In this document: piece after piece, positions 53,817-62,922 of the stretch | Numbering within the stretch: position 1 is the stretch's first letter | How the letters are laid out: each line of letters begins with the position of its first letter | Assembly (NCBI RefSeq): GCF_031846385.1 | Contig: NZ_JAVRHV010000003.1 | Location: 248,001-312,000 of the forward strand | DNA from: Urechidicola vernalis | Lineage (GTDB): Bacteria > Bacteroidota > Bacteroidia > Flavobacteriales > Flavobacteriaceae | Direction of reading: 5' to 3' | Length of the DNA: 64,000 nucleotides | Notes under the pieces: model-generated | Database searches by the model: none | What the model was told of the DNA's origin: nothing | Seen by the model: the letters and a program-made list of their open reading frames with translations, nothing else | Position numbers and translations under genes: made by a program

Positions 53817-54434
53817 ATGGCACAATCAAAATCAACTAAGAAACTATTTAATATGGCCTACGGGCTTGGAGCATCAATTGTAATTTTAGGTGCTTTATTT
53901 AAAATATTACATTGGAACTTTGGAAATGAAATGTTAATGATTGGTATGATTGTAGAAGCATTGGTATTTGCTATTTCTGCATTTGAACCAGTTGAAGACG
54001 ATCTAGATTGGTCTAAAGTATATCCAGAATTGACTGGTGGTACAGCAAAAGAGAAAGGTGATGTTCAAGGAATGTTATCGCAAAAATTAGACGACATGTT
54101 GCAAGAGGCAAAACTTGATGCTGGTTTAATGAAAAGTTTAGGAGATAGTATCCAAAACTTTAAAGGGGCAGCTGATAATATTGCTCCTGCGGTAGATTCA
54201 ATTGCTGCAACAAATAAATATAGTGAGCAATTATCTTTAGCGGCTTCACAAATGGAATCGTTAAACAGTTTGTATCAAGTACAGTTAGAAAGTGCTTCTA
54301 GGCAAGCAGAAATAAATAAAGAAACTGCTGATAATGCAGGAAAATTAAAGGAACAAATGGAATCCTTAGCAACGAACTTGTCTTCTTTAAATGGAGTATA
54401 CGGTGGAATGTTATCTGCAATGTCTAAAAATTAA
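53817..54434 (+). CDS. gldL: Type IX secretion/gliding motor protein GldL (PorL)
   Basis: A 205-residue inner-membrane protein. Two membrane helices (about 12-35 and 38-58) with KILHWNFGNEMLMIG between, and a cytoplasmic helical part rich in Gln, Ser and Ala, typical of GldL. With GldM it forms the rotary motor energised by proton motive force. A conserved Glu (in the second helix, IVEALVFAI) is the usual proton-path candidate. Confidence 0.95.
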   Translation: MAQSKSTKKLFNMAYGLGASIVILGALFKILHWNFGNEMLMIGMIVEALVFAISAFEPVEDDLDWSKVYPELTGGTAKEKGDVQGMLSQKLDDMLQEAKLDAGLMKSLGDSIQNFKGAADNIAPAVDSIAATNKYSEQLSLAASQMESLNSLYQVQLESASRQAEINKETADNAGKLKEQMESLATNLSSLNGVYGGMLSAMSKN

Positions 54435-54472
54435 TTAGTCATTTAATTATTAACCAACAAAACTAATTAATT

Positions 54473-56026
54473 ATGGCAGGAGGAAAACTATCACCAAGGC
54501 AGAAGATGATTAATCTGATGTACTTGGTATTTATCGCAATGTTAGCATTGCAGATGTCAAAAGAAGTACTTACAGCATTTGGATATTTAAATGAGCGTTT
54601 AACAACATTTAACGTATCGCAAAAAGATAAGAATGCGGATAAATACGCGGGGTTAGCATTAAAGGCTAGCGAACAAGCTGAAAAGTTTGGAGATGAAAAT
54701 GAAAAAGCACAACAAGTAAGGGCGCTTTCTCAGGAGTTATTTGATCATATTGAGAAAGTAAAACAAGTTGTTCTTGTTGATATTCCAGAAGAGAAGAAAG
54801 AGAATTATGAAGAGATGGATAAATCTGAAACATTAGATTTATACTTATATCAAAAGGGACAAGTTTCTGAAGACGGACAAGCCTTTTTAGATGCAATTGA
54901 AAAATATAGAAACGGTGTAGTTGCTGTATTGGGTGATGAATATCCTGAAGTTTCAACATCTATTTTAGAACATTTTGATACTGATGATGTACCTAGTAAG
55001 GATGGTGTGTCTCAGGCAAAAAATTGGATTGACCATACTTTTGTTGGCTTCCCATCAGTTGCTTCTATGACAAAATTATCTTTAATGCAAACGGATATTC
55101 GTTCTGCGGAAAGAAATATTTTAAATACAATGTTGCGCGGCCAATTAGCTGCAGATGCGGGAATTAGTGCTAGTACGTATCAAACAATTTTTATTCCAAC
55201 AAAGCCTTCTTTCTTTCCAGGAGAGAACGTAACAGGAGAAATTGTTTTAGGACGTTATGATGCGACTTTAATGCCATCTGAAGTAGTTGTGAACGGAAGA
55301 CCAGTTACTAAATTTGAAGGTGGTGGAGCAGTTATGAATTTTCCTGCGGGTAATGTTGGAGAAAACGACATTAAAGGAAAGTTTGTTTTTATGCAAGATG
55401 GGAAACCAGTTGAAATTCCAATTGACACGAAATATGCTGTTGTTGCCAAACCAAATGATGCAGTAATTGCTGCAGATAAAATGAATGTAGTATACAGGGG
55501 CTTACAAAACCCAATGACAATTTCGGTACCAGGTGTTGCAGATAATAAAGTAAATGCGAAAGCCGCAGGATTGCGTAAAGCGAGTGGAATTGGAAAATAT
55601 ATAATGGTGCCAGGTACGGGGAAAGAAATAAGAATTAATGTAACGGCTAGTTTACCTGATGGGTCTCCAATGTCAAGTTCAAAAGTATATAGAATTAAAG
55701 ATATACCGAAACCGATGGCTACTGTAAGAAGGGAGTCAGGAATGGTCTCTATGGCGAAGTCTAGTTTATTAAAAACTACGGTTCGCGTGGAATTGCCAGA
55801 CTTTTTATTCGACTTGGATTTTAATATTCAAAGTTTTAAAATAAAAGTTCCAGGTCAAGCGACAATAACGGTGAATGGGAATAAATTGAATACACAGGCT
55901 CAAACAGCAGTAAACAGAGCAAGAGTTGGAGATGTGATAAATATATTTGATGTAAAATCAAGTATTGTTGGTGTAAGCGGATTGAGAGTTCCGGATGCGT
56001 CACCTGTGAATATTGAAATACAATAA
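54473..56026 (+). CDS. gldM: Type IX secretion/gliding motor protein GldM (PorM)
   Basis: A 517-residue protein with one N-terminal membrane helix (about 12-32, MINLMYLVFIAMLALQMSKEVL) and a long periplasmic part of four domains that span from the inner membrane to the GldK/GldN ring. The opening MAGGKLSPRQKMINLMYLVF is the family signature. It converts proton motive force into mechanical work with GldL. Confidence 0.96.
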   Translation: MAGGKLSPRQKMINLMYLVFIAMLALQMSKEVLTAFGYLNERLTTFNVSQKDKNADKYAGLALKASEQAEKFGDENEKAQQVRALSQELFDHIEKVKQVVLVDIPEEKKENYEEMDKSETLDLYLYQKGQVSEDGQAFLDAIEKYRNGVVAVLGDEYPEVSTSILEHFDTDDVPSKDGVSQAKNWIDHTFVGFPSVASMTKLSLMQTDIRSAERNILNTMLRGQLAADAGISASTYQTIFIPTKPSFFPGENVTGEIVLGRYDATLMPSEVVVNGRPVTKFEGGGAVMNFPAGNVGENDIKGKFVFMQDGKPVEIPIDTKYAVVAKPNDAVIAADKMNVVYRGLQNPMTISVPGVADNKVNAKAAGLRKASGIGKYIMVPGTGKEIRINVTASLPDGSPMSSSKVYRIKDIPKPMATVRRESGMVSMAKSSLLKTTVRVELPDFLFDLDFNIQSFKIKVPGQATITVNGNKLNTQAQTAVNRARVGDVINIFDVKSSIVGVSGLRVPDASPVNIEIQ

Positions 56027-56037
56027 TTAAAGGAATT

Positions 56038-56940
56038 ATGAATAGGAAAAGTTTAATTTTAGGATTTGTGGGAGTCTTTTCAATGTTTGTTGTAAAGGCA
56101 CAATCAAATTTGTTAAATGCCACAACACCTGATCAGGTTGGCGTTAAGACTGCACAGCAATTGGCTGCAGATAACGATAAGCCAATGGAGTATGGTTATG
56201 TTGATGATAGAGATATGATGTGGTCTAAAGTAGTGTGGGAATATATTGATTTAAATGAAAGAATCAATTTACCGTTCTATTACCCTATTCATGAAAATAG
56301 TACTTCTAAAAATAGAAAGTCACTTTTTAAAACCTTGTTAGATGGTATAATGGATGATCAAATTACTGAAGTGTATGATGATACGTATTTTACTAGTAAA
56401 TTAACAAAGAAAGAAATAGAAGCCAAACTGTTCCGTATTGATACTACTGATGCTGGTAAAAGAGCATTGAATCAAGGAGAATCAAATATTGAAGAATTTA
56501 TCAATAGAACAGAGATTAATCCCGGAGATATTGAAGGGTTTAAAATAAAAGGAGTTTGGTATATAGACAAGCGTCAAGGAGAAATGAAATATAGATTACT
56601 AGCAATTGCTCCAGTTGCTCCAGATGTTCAAACAAAGAACAGAAGTGATGTGCAGACCGTAGATGAAAAACTTGCATTGTTTTGGGTTTGGTATCCAGGT
56701 GCAAGACAGAATTTATATGACATGAAGGTGTTTAACCAAAAAAATTCTGCATATCCTATTTCATATGATCACTTGTTAAACGCCAAAAGATTTAATGCCA
56801 TTATTTATAGAGAAGAGAATTTGTACGGTAACAGAGATGTTTCTCATTATGTTAGAGGAAACTCTTTATTCCAAGTTCTAGAATCAGACAAAATTCGTGA
56901 AAATATTAGGGATAAAGAATTAGATATTTGGAATTACTAA
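56038..56940 (+). CDS. gldN: Type IX secretion/gliding protein GldN (PorN)
   Basis: A 300-residue periplasmic protein with a signal peptide (cleavage near VVKAQ). Family motifs: YGYVDDRDMMWSKVVWEYIDLNERINLPFYYP, IEGFKIKGVWYIDKRQGEMKYRLLAIAPV and LALFWVWYPGARQ. It forms the ring with GldK. A terminator follows, closing the operon. Confidence 0.96.
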   Translation: MNRKSLILGFVGVFSMFVVKAQSNLLNATTPDQVGVKTAQQLAADNDKPMEYGYVDDRDMMWSKVVWEYIDLNERINLPFYYPIHENSTSKNRKSLFKTLLDGIMDDQITEVYDDTYFTSKLTKKEIEAKLFRIDTTDAGKRALNQGESNIEEFINRTEINPGDIEGFKIKGVWYIDKRQGEMKYRLLAIAPVAPDVQTKNRSDVQTVDEKLALFWVWYPGARQNLYDMKVFNQKNSAYPISYDHLLNAKRFNAIIYREENLYGNRDVSHYVRGNSLFQVLESDKIRENIRDKELDIWNY

Positions 56941-56960
56941 AACATTTAGTAGTATAAAAG

Positions 56961-56990
56961 AAACTCTCGTAGCAATACGGGAGTTTTTTT
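56961..56990 (+). terminator. Terminator after gldN
   Basis: AAACTCTCGTA / TACGGGAGTTT (one wobble pair) with a 4-base loop and a following T run, 20 bases after the gldN stop. Confidence 0.88.
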
Positions 56991-57018
56991 ATTTCTATTT
57001 TTGACGAATATTTAATTG

Positions 57019-58065
57019 ATGAAGGAAGTAGATTATATAATAGTTGGGTTAGGGCTTGCAGGGCTGTCTTTTGCACGTCAATTAGAGAAAAATAACAAGT
57101 CGTTTGTTGTGTATGAAAACAATTCTCAGAACTCATCTAAGGTTGCAGGAGGTATGTATAACCCTGTTATTTTAAAAAGGTTTACCCCAGTTTGGGAAGG
57201 TCATGATCAAATAGAAAAAGCCTTGCCATTTTACCAAGAGTTGGAGCAAAACTTCAATACGGTATATGACCATAAAATAAGCTTGCACCGTTTGTTTACT
57301 TCTATAGAAGAACAAAATAATTGGTTTGCAAAATGTGACCATCCAGTTTTGTCAAAATACTTGGAGCCAAAAGTAATTAATGAAACATATAACGGAATAT
57401 CATCCCCTTATGGTTATGGTGAAGTTATAGGTGCTGGAAGAATTGATGCAAAACAATTACTTTTAGACTATAAACACTTTTTACAAAGCAATGGCAAGTT
57501 AAAAGAAGAAAGTTTTGATTACAACAATATTGAATTGAATGTAAATTTTGTTGTCTATAAAGGTATTAAGGCTAAAACCGTTGTGTTTAGTGAAGGTTAC
57601 GGAATCAGATTAAATCCTTATTTCAAAGACTTACCGCTTAATGAAGTAAAAGGAGAACTAATTACCATTAACTCATCTGAATTAAATATTGATTTTATTT
57701 TAAAGTCAGGGGTTTTTATAATGCCTTTGGGTAATGATTTATACAAAGTTGGTGCAACTTTTAATTGGGATGATAAAACGAACCTTCCAACAGAAGAAGG
57801 AAAGACTGAGTTGATTGAAAAATTATCAAAAATTATTGGTGTTCCTTTCGAAGTTGTAGATCATGTAGCAGGAATAAGGCCGACTGTAAAAGATCGAAGA
57901 CCGTTAGTAGGAGTTCATCCAGAACACAAAGAATTGGCTGTTTTAAATGGGTTAGGAACACGAGGTGTTATGATTGCTCCTACGGTATCTGAGGAGTTGT
58001 ATAATTATCTAGAGAACGGCGAGCCACTGCGTGAAGAAATAAACATTACTCGTTTTAAGAACTAG
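57019..58065 (+). CDS. FAD-dependent oxidoreductase (D-amino-acid oxidase/DAO family)
   Basis: A 348-residue soluble flavoprotein. The N-terminal dinucleotide motif is VDYIIVGLGLAGLSFARQLE (GxGxxG), and the DAO-type C-terminal part has GIRPTVKDRRPLVGVHPEH and LNGLGTRGVMIAPTVSEELYNYL. Start is taken at the ATG 57019; a TTG at 57016 adds one residue. Substrate unknown, probably an amine or amino acid. It is the gene after the gld operon, an order seen in other Flavobacteria. Its stop overlaps the convergent DUF983 gene by 11 bases. Confidence 0.9.
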   Translation: MKEVDYIIVGLGLAGLSFARQLEKNNKSFVVYENNSQNSSKVAGGMYNPVILKRFTPVWEGHDQIEKALPFYQELEQNFNTVYDHKISLHRLFTSIEEQNNWFAKCDHPVLSKYLEPKVINETYNGISSPYGYGEVIGAGRIDAKQLLLDYKHFLQSNGKLKEESFDYNNIELNVNFVVYKGIKAKTVVFSEGYGIRLNPYFKDLPLNEVKGELITINSSELNIDFILKSGVFIMPLGNDLYKVGATFNWDDKTNLPTEEGKTELIEKLSKIIGVPFEVVDHVAGIRPTVKDRRPLVGVHPEHKELAVLNGLGTRGVMIAPTVSEELYNYLENGEPLREEINITRFKN

Positions 58066-58456
58066 TTTTTTGTTCCTCCACTTCATCTTTACGATACTTA
58101 ACAAAAAGATTAATCCAAATAATTCTTGATAATCGTACGGTATGCAATACAGTAAAAATTAATACAATGACTATCGCTATAAAACTCTGTAATAAATCAA
58201 GATTAAAAACTAAAAAAGAAATAATAAAAGTCAAAACAGAAACCGCTACGGTTAAGCCATAATTTACGTACATAGCTCCATAGTAAAAAGAGGGTTCCAT
58301 CATGTATTTTAAATTACAATGAGAACAGTGTTTATGAAGTTTTAAAAGTTTCTTTACCTTAAAAAAACTAGTCGATTCAAAAAAATCGCCTTCTTGGCAT
58401 CTCGGACATTTATTCTTAAAAATACTATAGAGTTTGGAGCCTTTTCTTAGCAGCAT
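58055..58456 (-). CDS. DUF983 family membrane protein
   Basis: A 133-residue protein with an N-terminal zinc-ribbon-like segment (CPRCQEGDFF and, after about 20 residues, CSHC) and two C-terminal membrane helices (about 65-88, 92-115). This is the DUF983 arrangement. Function unknown. It shares a symmetrical promoter region with the divergent ABC-F gene. Confidence 0.9.
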   Translation of the reverse strand: MLLRKGSKLYSIFKNKCPRCQEGDFFESTSFFKVKKLLKLHKHCSHCNLKYMMEPSFYYGAMYVNYGLTVAVSVLTFIISFLVFNLDLLQSFIAIVIVLIFTVLHTVRLSRIIWINLFVKYRKDEVEEQKTSS

Positions 58457-58473
58457 AAAATCAAAAAATAGAT

Positions 58474-58489
58474 TACTTTTGCAAATGTA
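58474..58489. promoter_or_regulatory. Symmetrical bidirectional promoter core
   Basis: TACTTTTGCAAATGTA is nearly its own reverse complement: TACTTTTG (58474-58481) is a -7 box on plus for the ABC-F gene, and TACATTTG (58482-58489) is a -7 box on minus for the DUF983 gene. Both match TAnnTTTG exactly. The -33 boxes are not clear on either side. Confidence 0.65.
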
Positions 58490-58518
58490 AAATTTTTAGT
58501 TTTTATATATACAAATTC

Positions 58519-60429
58519 ATGTTAAACATTCATAATATCACAGTATCGTTTTCGGGAGAGGACTTGTTTTCAGGAATCACTTTTAGGTTAAATGGTGGAA
58601 ATAGAGTAGGTCTTGTTGGGAAAAATGGGGCGGGAAAATCGACACTTTTAAAAGTAATATCTGGGGATATTGAATATGATGGAGGTTCAATGGCATTTGA
58701 AAAAGATGTTAGAATTGGGTTTTTACGTCAAGATATTGATTTTGTTCAAGGTAGGACAATTCTTGAAGAGGCTTATGAAGCGTTTACAGAAATTAAAGAA
58801 ATTGAACGAAAATTAGAAAAGATCAATAAGGAATTAGTTGAACGAACTGATTATGAAAGTGATTCATATACAGAATTGATTAATGATTTAACGGATTTTA
58901 CACATCGTTATGAAGTGCTAGGAGGGTATAATTACCAAGGAGATACTGAGAAAATTTTGCAGGGGCTTGGATTTAAAAGAGAGGATTTCGACAAACTTAC
59001 AGATACTTTTTCAGGAGGTTGGCGTATGCGTATTGAATTGGCAAAACTCTTACTTCAAAATAATGACATATTGTTGCTTGATGAGCCTACAAACCATTTA
59101 GATATTGAATCAATTATTTGGTTAGAAGGTTTCTTGAAAAATTATGCTGGCGCTGTGGTATTGGTGTCGCATGATAGAATGTTCTTAGATAATGTTACTA
59201 ACCGAACGATTGAGATTTCCTTAGGTCAGATTTATGATTTTAAAAAACCATATACGCAATATCTTGCCTTAAGAGGAGAGATTAGAGAAAAGCAGTTACA
59301 GGCTCAAAAAAATCAGGAAAAGGAAATTAAGCAAACCGAACAATTGATTAACAAGTTTAGAGCGAAAGCCAATAAGGCATCTATGGCGCAATCTTTAATT
59401 AAGAAATTGGATAAAGTAGAACGTATTGAAGTAGATATTGAGGATACTGCCGTTATGAATGTTCGTTTTCCGCTTTCAATTCAGCCTGGTAAAATTATAG
59501 TTGAGGCCTCTGATTTAGCTAAGAATTACGAAGAAAAACAGGTGCTTCAGAATGTAGATTTATTGATTGAACGTGGGAGTAAAATTGCCTTTGTCGGTCA
59601 AAATGGACAAGGTAAATCTACCTTGGCTAAAATGATGGTCGGAGAAATTCCTTTTGAAGGAAATATGAAGTTGGGGCATAATGTTCAAGTAGGTTATTTT
59701 GCACAGAATCAATCTGAATATTTAGATGGTGAGAAAACAGTTTTACAAATAATGGAAGATGCAGCAACTGATTCTAACAGGGTTAAAGTTAGAGATATGT
59801 TGGGGGCATTTTTATTTGGAGGTGATGATGTAGATAAAAAAGCGAAAGTGCTATCAGGTGGAGAAAGAAATAGATTGGCATTGTGCAAATTGTTGTTACA
59901 GCCAATTAATACTTTAATAATGGATGAACCCACAAACCATTTAGATATCGCATCTAAGAATGTATTAAAAAAGGCGCTAAAAGATTTTGAAGGGACTTTA
60001 ATCGTGGTATCTCACGATCGTGATTTTTTACAAGGCTTAACAACCACGGTATATGGTTTTAAGGATAAAGAAATTAAAGAGTATTTAGGAGATATTGATT
60101 ATTTCTTAGAGCAGCATAAAATGGAAAATTTACGTGAAGCAGAAAAAAGAACGGTAATTGTTGAAGCAAAAAAAGAAACAACTTCTAGCTCAAAAGAATC
60201 ACGTCAAAATGACAAGGAAAAAAAGAAACTACAAAATAAATTGTCTAAAGTAGAAACGGAAATAGCAACTTTGGAAAAAGAAATAATAACATTAGATGCC
60301 AAAATAGCGGAGGATTTTGAAGCCGTTTCTAACGACCCAGATTTTTATTCGAATTACCAAGCTAAAAAAGATAGGTTAGATGTTTTGATGGAAGATTGGT
60401 CTGAATTAGAAGATCTTGTGAATGCCTAA
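58519..60429 (+). CDS. ABC-F family ATPase (ribosome-associated type)
   Basis: A 636-residue protein with two ABC domains and no membrane part. The Walker A motifs are GKNGAGKST (34-42) and GQNGQGKST; signature motifs are FSGGWRMR and LSGGERNR; Walker B boxes are LLLDEPTNHLD and LIMDEPTNHLD. The linker (about 230-310) and the C-terminal coiled coil (about 555-636, KKKLQNKLSKVETEIATLEKEI) match Uup/EttA-like factors that act on the ribosome. Specific subfamily is uncertain. It overlaps the next gene by 8 bases. Confidence 0.94.
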   Translation: MLNIHNITVSFSGEDLFSGITFRLNGGNRVGLVGKNGAGKSTLLKVISGDIEYDGGSMAFEKDVRIGFLRQDIDFVQGRTILEEAYEAFTEIKEIERKLEKINKELVERTDYESDSYTELINDLTDFTHRYEVLGGYNYQGDTEKILQGLGFKREDFDKLTDTFSGGWRMRIELAKLLLQNNDILLLDEPTNHLDIESIIWLEGFLKNYAGAVVLVSHDRMFLDNVTNRTIEISLGQIYDFKKPYTQYLALRGEIREKQLQAQKNQEKEIKQTEQLINKFRAKANKASMAQSLIKKLDKVERIEVDIEDTAVMNVRFPLSIQPGKIIVEASDLAKNYEEKQVLQNVDLLIERGSKIAFVGQNGQGKSTLAKMMVGEIPFEGNMKLGHNVQVGYFAQNQSEYLDGEKTVLQIMEDAATDSNRVKVRDMLGAFLFGGDDVDKKAKVLSGGERNRLALCKLLLQPINTLIMDEPTNHLDIASKNVLKKALKDFEGTLIVVSHDRDFLQGLTTTVYGFKDKEIKEYLGDIDYFLEQHKMENLREAEKRTVIVEAKKETTSSSKESRQNDKEKKKLQNKLSKVETEIATLEKEIITLDAKIAEDFEAVSNDPDFYSNYQAKKDRLDVLMEDWSELEDLVNA

Positions 60430-61351
60430 TGTTTTAAATAGTGTAATTCAAAAGGTTCAGTTTTCTGAAATCGAAAAATTGGAGGTTTCTTTATCTGTTA
60501 AAAGAGAAGACCTTATTCACCCAGAAATATCTGGCAACAAATTCCGAAAGTTAAAATTTAACATTCAGCAAGCCTTAAAAGAAAACCATAGTACAATTCT
60601 AACCTATGGTGGCGCATATTCTAACCATATTGTAGCAACCGCTGCAGCAGGAAGAATTCATGGAGTTAAGACAATTGGTGTCATTAGAGGAGAAGAATTA
60701 GGGGTAGATTTAAATAAGACGCTGGCAAATAACAAGACCTTAAAATTTGCACACGATAGTGGCATGATTTTTCATTTTGTATCGAGAAGTGATTACAAGT
60801 TAAAGCATTCGAAAGAATTTTTGAAAGGTTTAGAAAATAAGTTCGGTACGTTTTATAATGTTCCTGAAGGCGGAACAAATAAGTTCGCAGTGAAAGGTTG
60901 TGAAGAAATTTTAGATAGTTGCACACAAAACTTTGATACAATTTGTACCGCAGTTGGCACTGGAGGAACAATTTCAGGTTTGATTAATACTGCAAAAAAG
61001 CATCAAGACATAATTGGGTTTCCAGCTTTGAAAGGTGATTTTTTAGAGAAGGAAATTCAACCATATATTACAAATAAAACGAAATGGAAGTTAATTTCAG
61101 ACTATCATTTTGGAGGGTATGCAAAGACATCTGAGCCGTTAATTCGGTTTATTAATAATTTTAAGAAAGAAACAAATATTCAGTTGGACCCAATTTATAC
61201 TGGAAAAATGGTGTTTGGAATTGTAGATTTAATAAAGAAAGGATATTTTGCAAAAGGTTCTAAGATTTTAGCAATCCACACAGGCGGATTGCAAGGAATA
61301 GATGGAATAAATACAATTTTAAAGAAAAATAATAGTTTGATAATTAGATAA
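60422..61351 (+). CDS. PLP-dependent 1-aminocyclopropane-1-carboxylate deaminase/D-cysteine desulfhydrase-like protein
   Basis: A 309-residue fold-type II PLP enzyme. The internal Lys is in SGNKFRKLKFN, followed by LTYGGAYSNHIVATAAA (the substrate-binding Ser-Asn-His); the phosphate loop is in AVGTGGTISGL, and the end KILAIHTGGLQG is typical. Members act on D-cysteine, ACC or related D-amino acids; sequence alone does not decide. It overlaps the ABC-F gene by 8 bases, so translation is likely coupled. Confidence 0.92.
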   Translation: MPNVLNSVIQKVQFSEIEKLEVSLSVKREDLIHPEISGNKFRKLKFNIQQALKENHSTILTYGGAYSNHIVATAAAGRIHGVKTIGVIRGEELGVDLNKTLANNKTLKFAHDSGMIFHFVSRSDYKLKHSKEFLKGLENKFGTFYNVPEGGTNKFAVKGCEEILDSCTQNFDTICTAVGTGGTISGLINTAKKHQDIIGFPALKGDFLEKEIQPYITNKTKWKLISDYHFGGYAKTSEPLIRFINNFKKETNIQLDPIYTGKMVFGIVDLIKKGYFAKGSKILAIHTGGLQGIDGINTILKKNNSLIIR

Positions 61352-61366
61352 ATACTCCAAACCTCA

Positions 61367-62365
61367 ATGAAATTTAAAATTACGCTAATCGTTTTTGCAG
61401 CATTTCTGGTTGCAAGTTGTAGTTCTCGAAAGAGGGTTGTGAATGAAAATTCAAAAAATAAAGTTGAGAAAAAAGAAGTTGAATCTAAATTTACACCAAA
61501 AAAGGAGCAACCAAAAACGAAAAAAAAGGTTACTTATAAAGATGCTAAAGGCGCTTATATAGCAAAGTATTCTGAGATTGCTATGGAAGAAATGAGACGT
61601 TATAAAATTCCGGCGAGTATTACCCTAGCGCAAGGAGTGTTAGAATCTCGAAGTGGACAAAGTCAGTTAACCACAAGATCTAATAATCATTTTGGAATTA
61701 AATGTCACAAAGGATGGACAGGTGGTAAAACCTATCATGACGATGATGAAAAAGGTGAGTGTTTTAGAGTTTATAAACATCCGGAAAAATCGTTTAGAGA
61801 CCATTCATTGTTTTTAGCAGAAAGAAAAAGATATGCCGGTTTATTTGAATTAAAAATAACTGATTATAAAGGTTGGGCGAAAGGATTAAAAAAAGCGGGG
61901 TATGCAACGGATAAGTCTTACCCGCAAAAATTAATCAGTATTATAGAAACACATGAGTTGTACGATTACGACGACCTGGTTCTTGGTAAAAAGAAAAGAA
62001 AAAGAGTAAAGAAGGAAGAATATGTTGTTACCCCTTCAAAGGTTTCATCAAAAGGAACTATTGAAGTCCAATACGGTGAATCTTTATATTCAATTTCAAA
62101 ACGTTTTGGTTTAACAATTGACGAACTTAAAAAGATGAATAACTTAAAGAGTAATAATCTTTCGGTTGGTCAAATGCTCTTAGTAAAGGAACAAAAGAAG
62201 AGAAAGCAGAATGATAGAAAAGAAAAACTCATTACAGTAAAAAAAGGAGATACCTTATACGGTTTAGCCAAAAAACATAAAGTGACGGTTACTCAGTTAA
62301 AGGATTGGAATAGACTCTTAGATAATACATTGTCAATAGGTCAGGAATTGATTGTAAATAAATAA
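61367..62365 (+). CDS. Lipoprotein N-acetylglucosaminidase with two LysM domains
   Basis: A 332-residue lipoprotein (lipobox VASC, Cys18). A basic, Lys-rich linker is followed by a GH73-type glucosaminidase domain (about 55-200: IPASITLAQGVLESRSGQSQL, where the Glu of LES is the candidate catalytic acid, and SNNHFGIKCHKGW). Two LysM domains end the protein (about 224-272 and 285-331, IEVQYGESLYSISKRFGLTIDELKKMNNL and ITVKKGDTLYGLAKKHKVT). It should trim peptidoglycan in the periplasm or at the outer membrane. It follows the PLP enzyme by 15 bases. Confidence 0.92.
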   Translation: MKFKITLIVFAAFLVASCSSRKRVVNENSKNKVEKKEVESKFTPKKEQPKTKKKVTYKDAKGAYIAKYSEIAMEEMRRYKIPASITLAQGVLESRSGQSQLTTRSNNHFGIKCHKGWTGGKTYHDDDEKGECFRVYKHPEKSFRDHSLFLAERKRYAGLFELKITDYKGWAKGLKKAGYATDKSYPQKLISIIETHELYDYDDLVLGKKKRKRVKKEEYVVTPSKVSSKGTIEVQYGESLYSISKRFGLTIDELKKMNNLKSNNLSVGQMLLVKEQKKRKQNDRKEKLITVKKGDTLYGLAKKHKVTVTQLKDWNRLLDNTLSIGQELIVNK

Positions 62366-62394
62366 AAAAAGAGCATCTATTAGATGCTCTTTTT
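62364..62394. terminator. Bidirectional terminator between two convergent genes
   Basis: AAAAAGAGCATCT / AGATGCTCTTTTT with a 3-base loop and flanking A/T runs; the GAG...CTC stem is perfect. Confidence 0.85.
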
Positions 62395-62396
62395 GT

Positions 62397-62828
62397 TTAA
62401 TGCTTTTCAGTTTTTTCTTTGCCTTTTTGTTTTTTATGATGTTGCATTTTCTTTTGCTTCATCTTTTTAGCACGTTGATTTCTCATTTTTTGCCATTTTT
62501 CATATTGCTCTTCGTTTAGAATGTTTTTCATCTCTTTTTTAACAGCAATCTGATTATCTAACATTTTATTCTTTAATTCATATTTTTCCTGCTCACTTAG
62601 TTCTTTCCGTTCTCCTTTCATCTTTTTTAACTCTTCAACATTTTTAAGAGTAAGTGCCATAACCTGTTCTTGCTGTTTCTCATTCAAGTCTAGATCAAGT
62701 GTCATTTGTTTTGCTCTAAGCGTTGCCATTTGTTCTGGAGATAAATCACTTTTCTTATGAGCTCGTTCTTTTTGAGCAAATGTTTGAATGGAAATAAATG
62801 CGACTAAAATAAATACTACTTTTTTCAT
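62397..62828 (-). CDS. Small secreted helical Spy/CpxP-like protein
   Basis: A secreted protein of about 143 residues. The ATG at 62828 gives the signal peptide MKKVVFILVAFISIQTFAQ; a frame from 62867 would add 13 residues upstream without export sense. The mature part is helical and very rich in Lys, Glu and Met: LSPEQMATLRAKQMTLDLDLNEKQQEQVMAL is of the LTxxQ type, as in the Spy/CpxP periplasmic chaperone or stress sensors. The tail is Lys-rich with HHKKQKGK. Function is inferred from resemblance only. Confidence 0.75.
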   Translation of the reverse strand: MKKVVFILVAFISIQTFAQKERAHKKSDLSPEQMATLRAKQMTLDLDLNEKQQEQVMALTLKNVEELKKMKGERKELSEQEKYELKNKMLDNQIAVKKEMKNILNEEQYEKWQKMRNQRAKKMKQKKMQHHKKQKGKEKTEKH

Positions 62829-62855
62829 GATTTCTAATTTAATTTTGTTTGTAGT

Positions 62856-62889
62856 TTTGACCTTCACACTTTAAAAAGGTTTAACTTTG
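62856..62889 (+). promoter_or_regulatory. Promoter of the M49-like peptidase gene
   Basis: TTTG (62856-62859), a 22-base spacer and TAACTTTG (62882-62889) match the Bacteroidota promoter; the start codon follows 33 bases later. Confidence 0.6.
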
Positions 62890-62922
62890 AAATGGATATT
62901 TTAATTTTTTTAAGAATTAATT

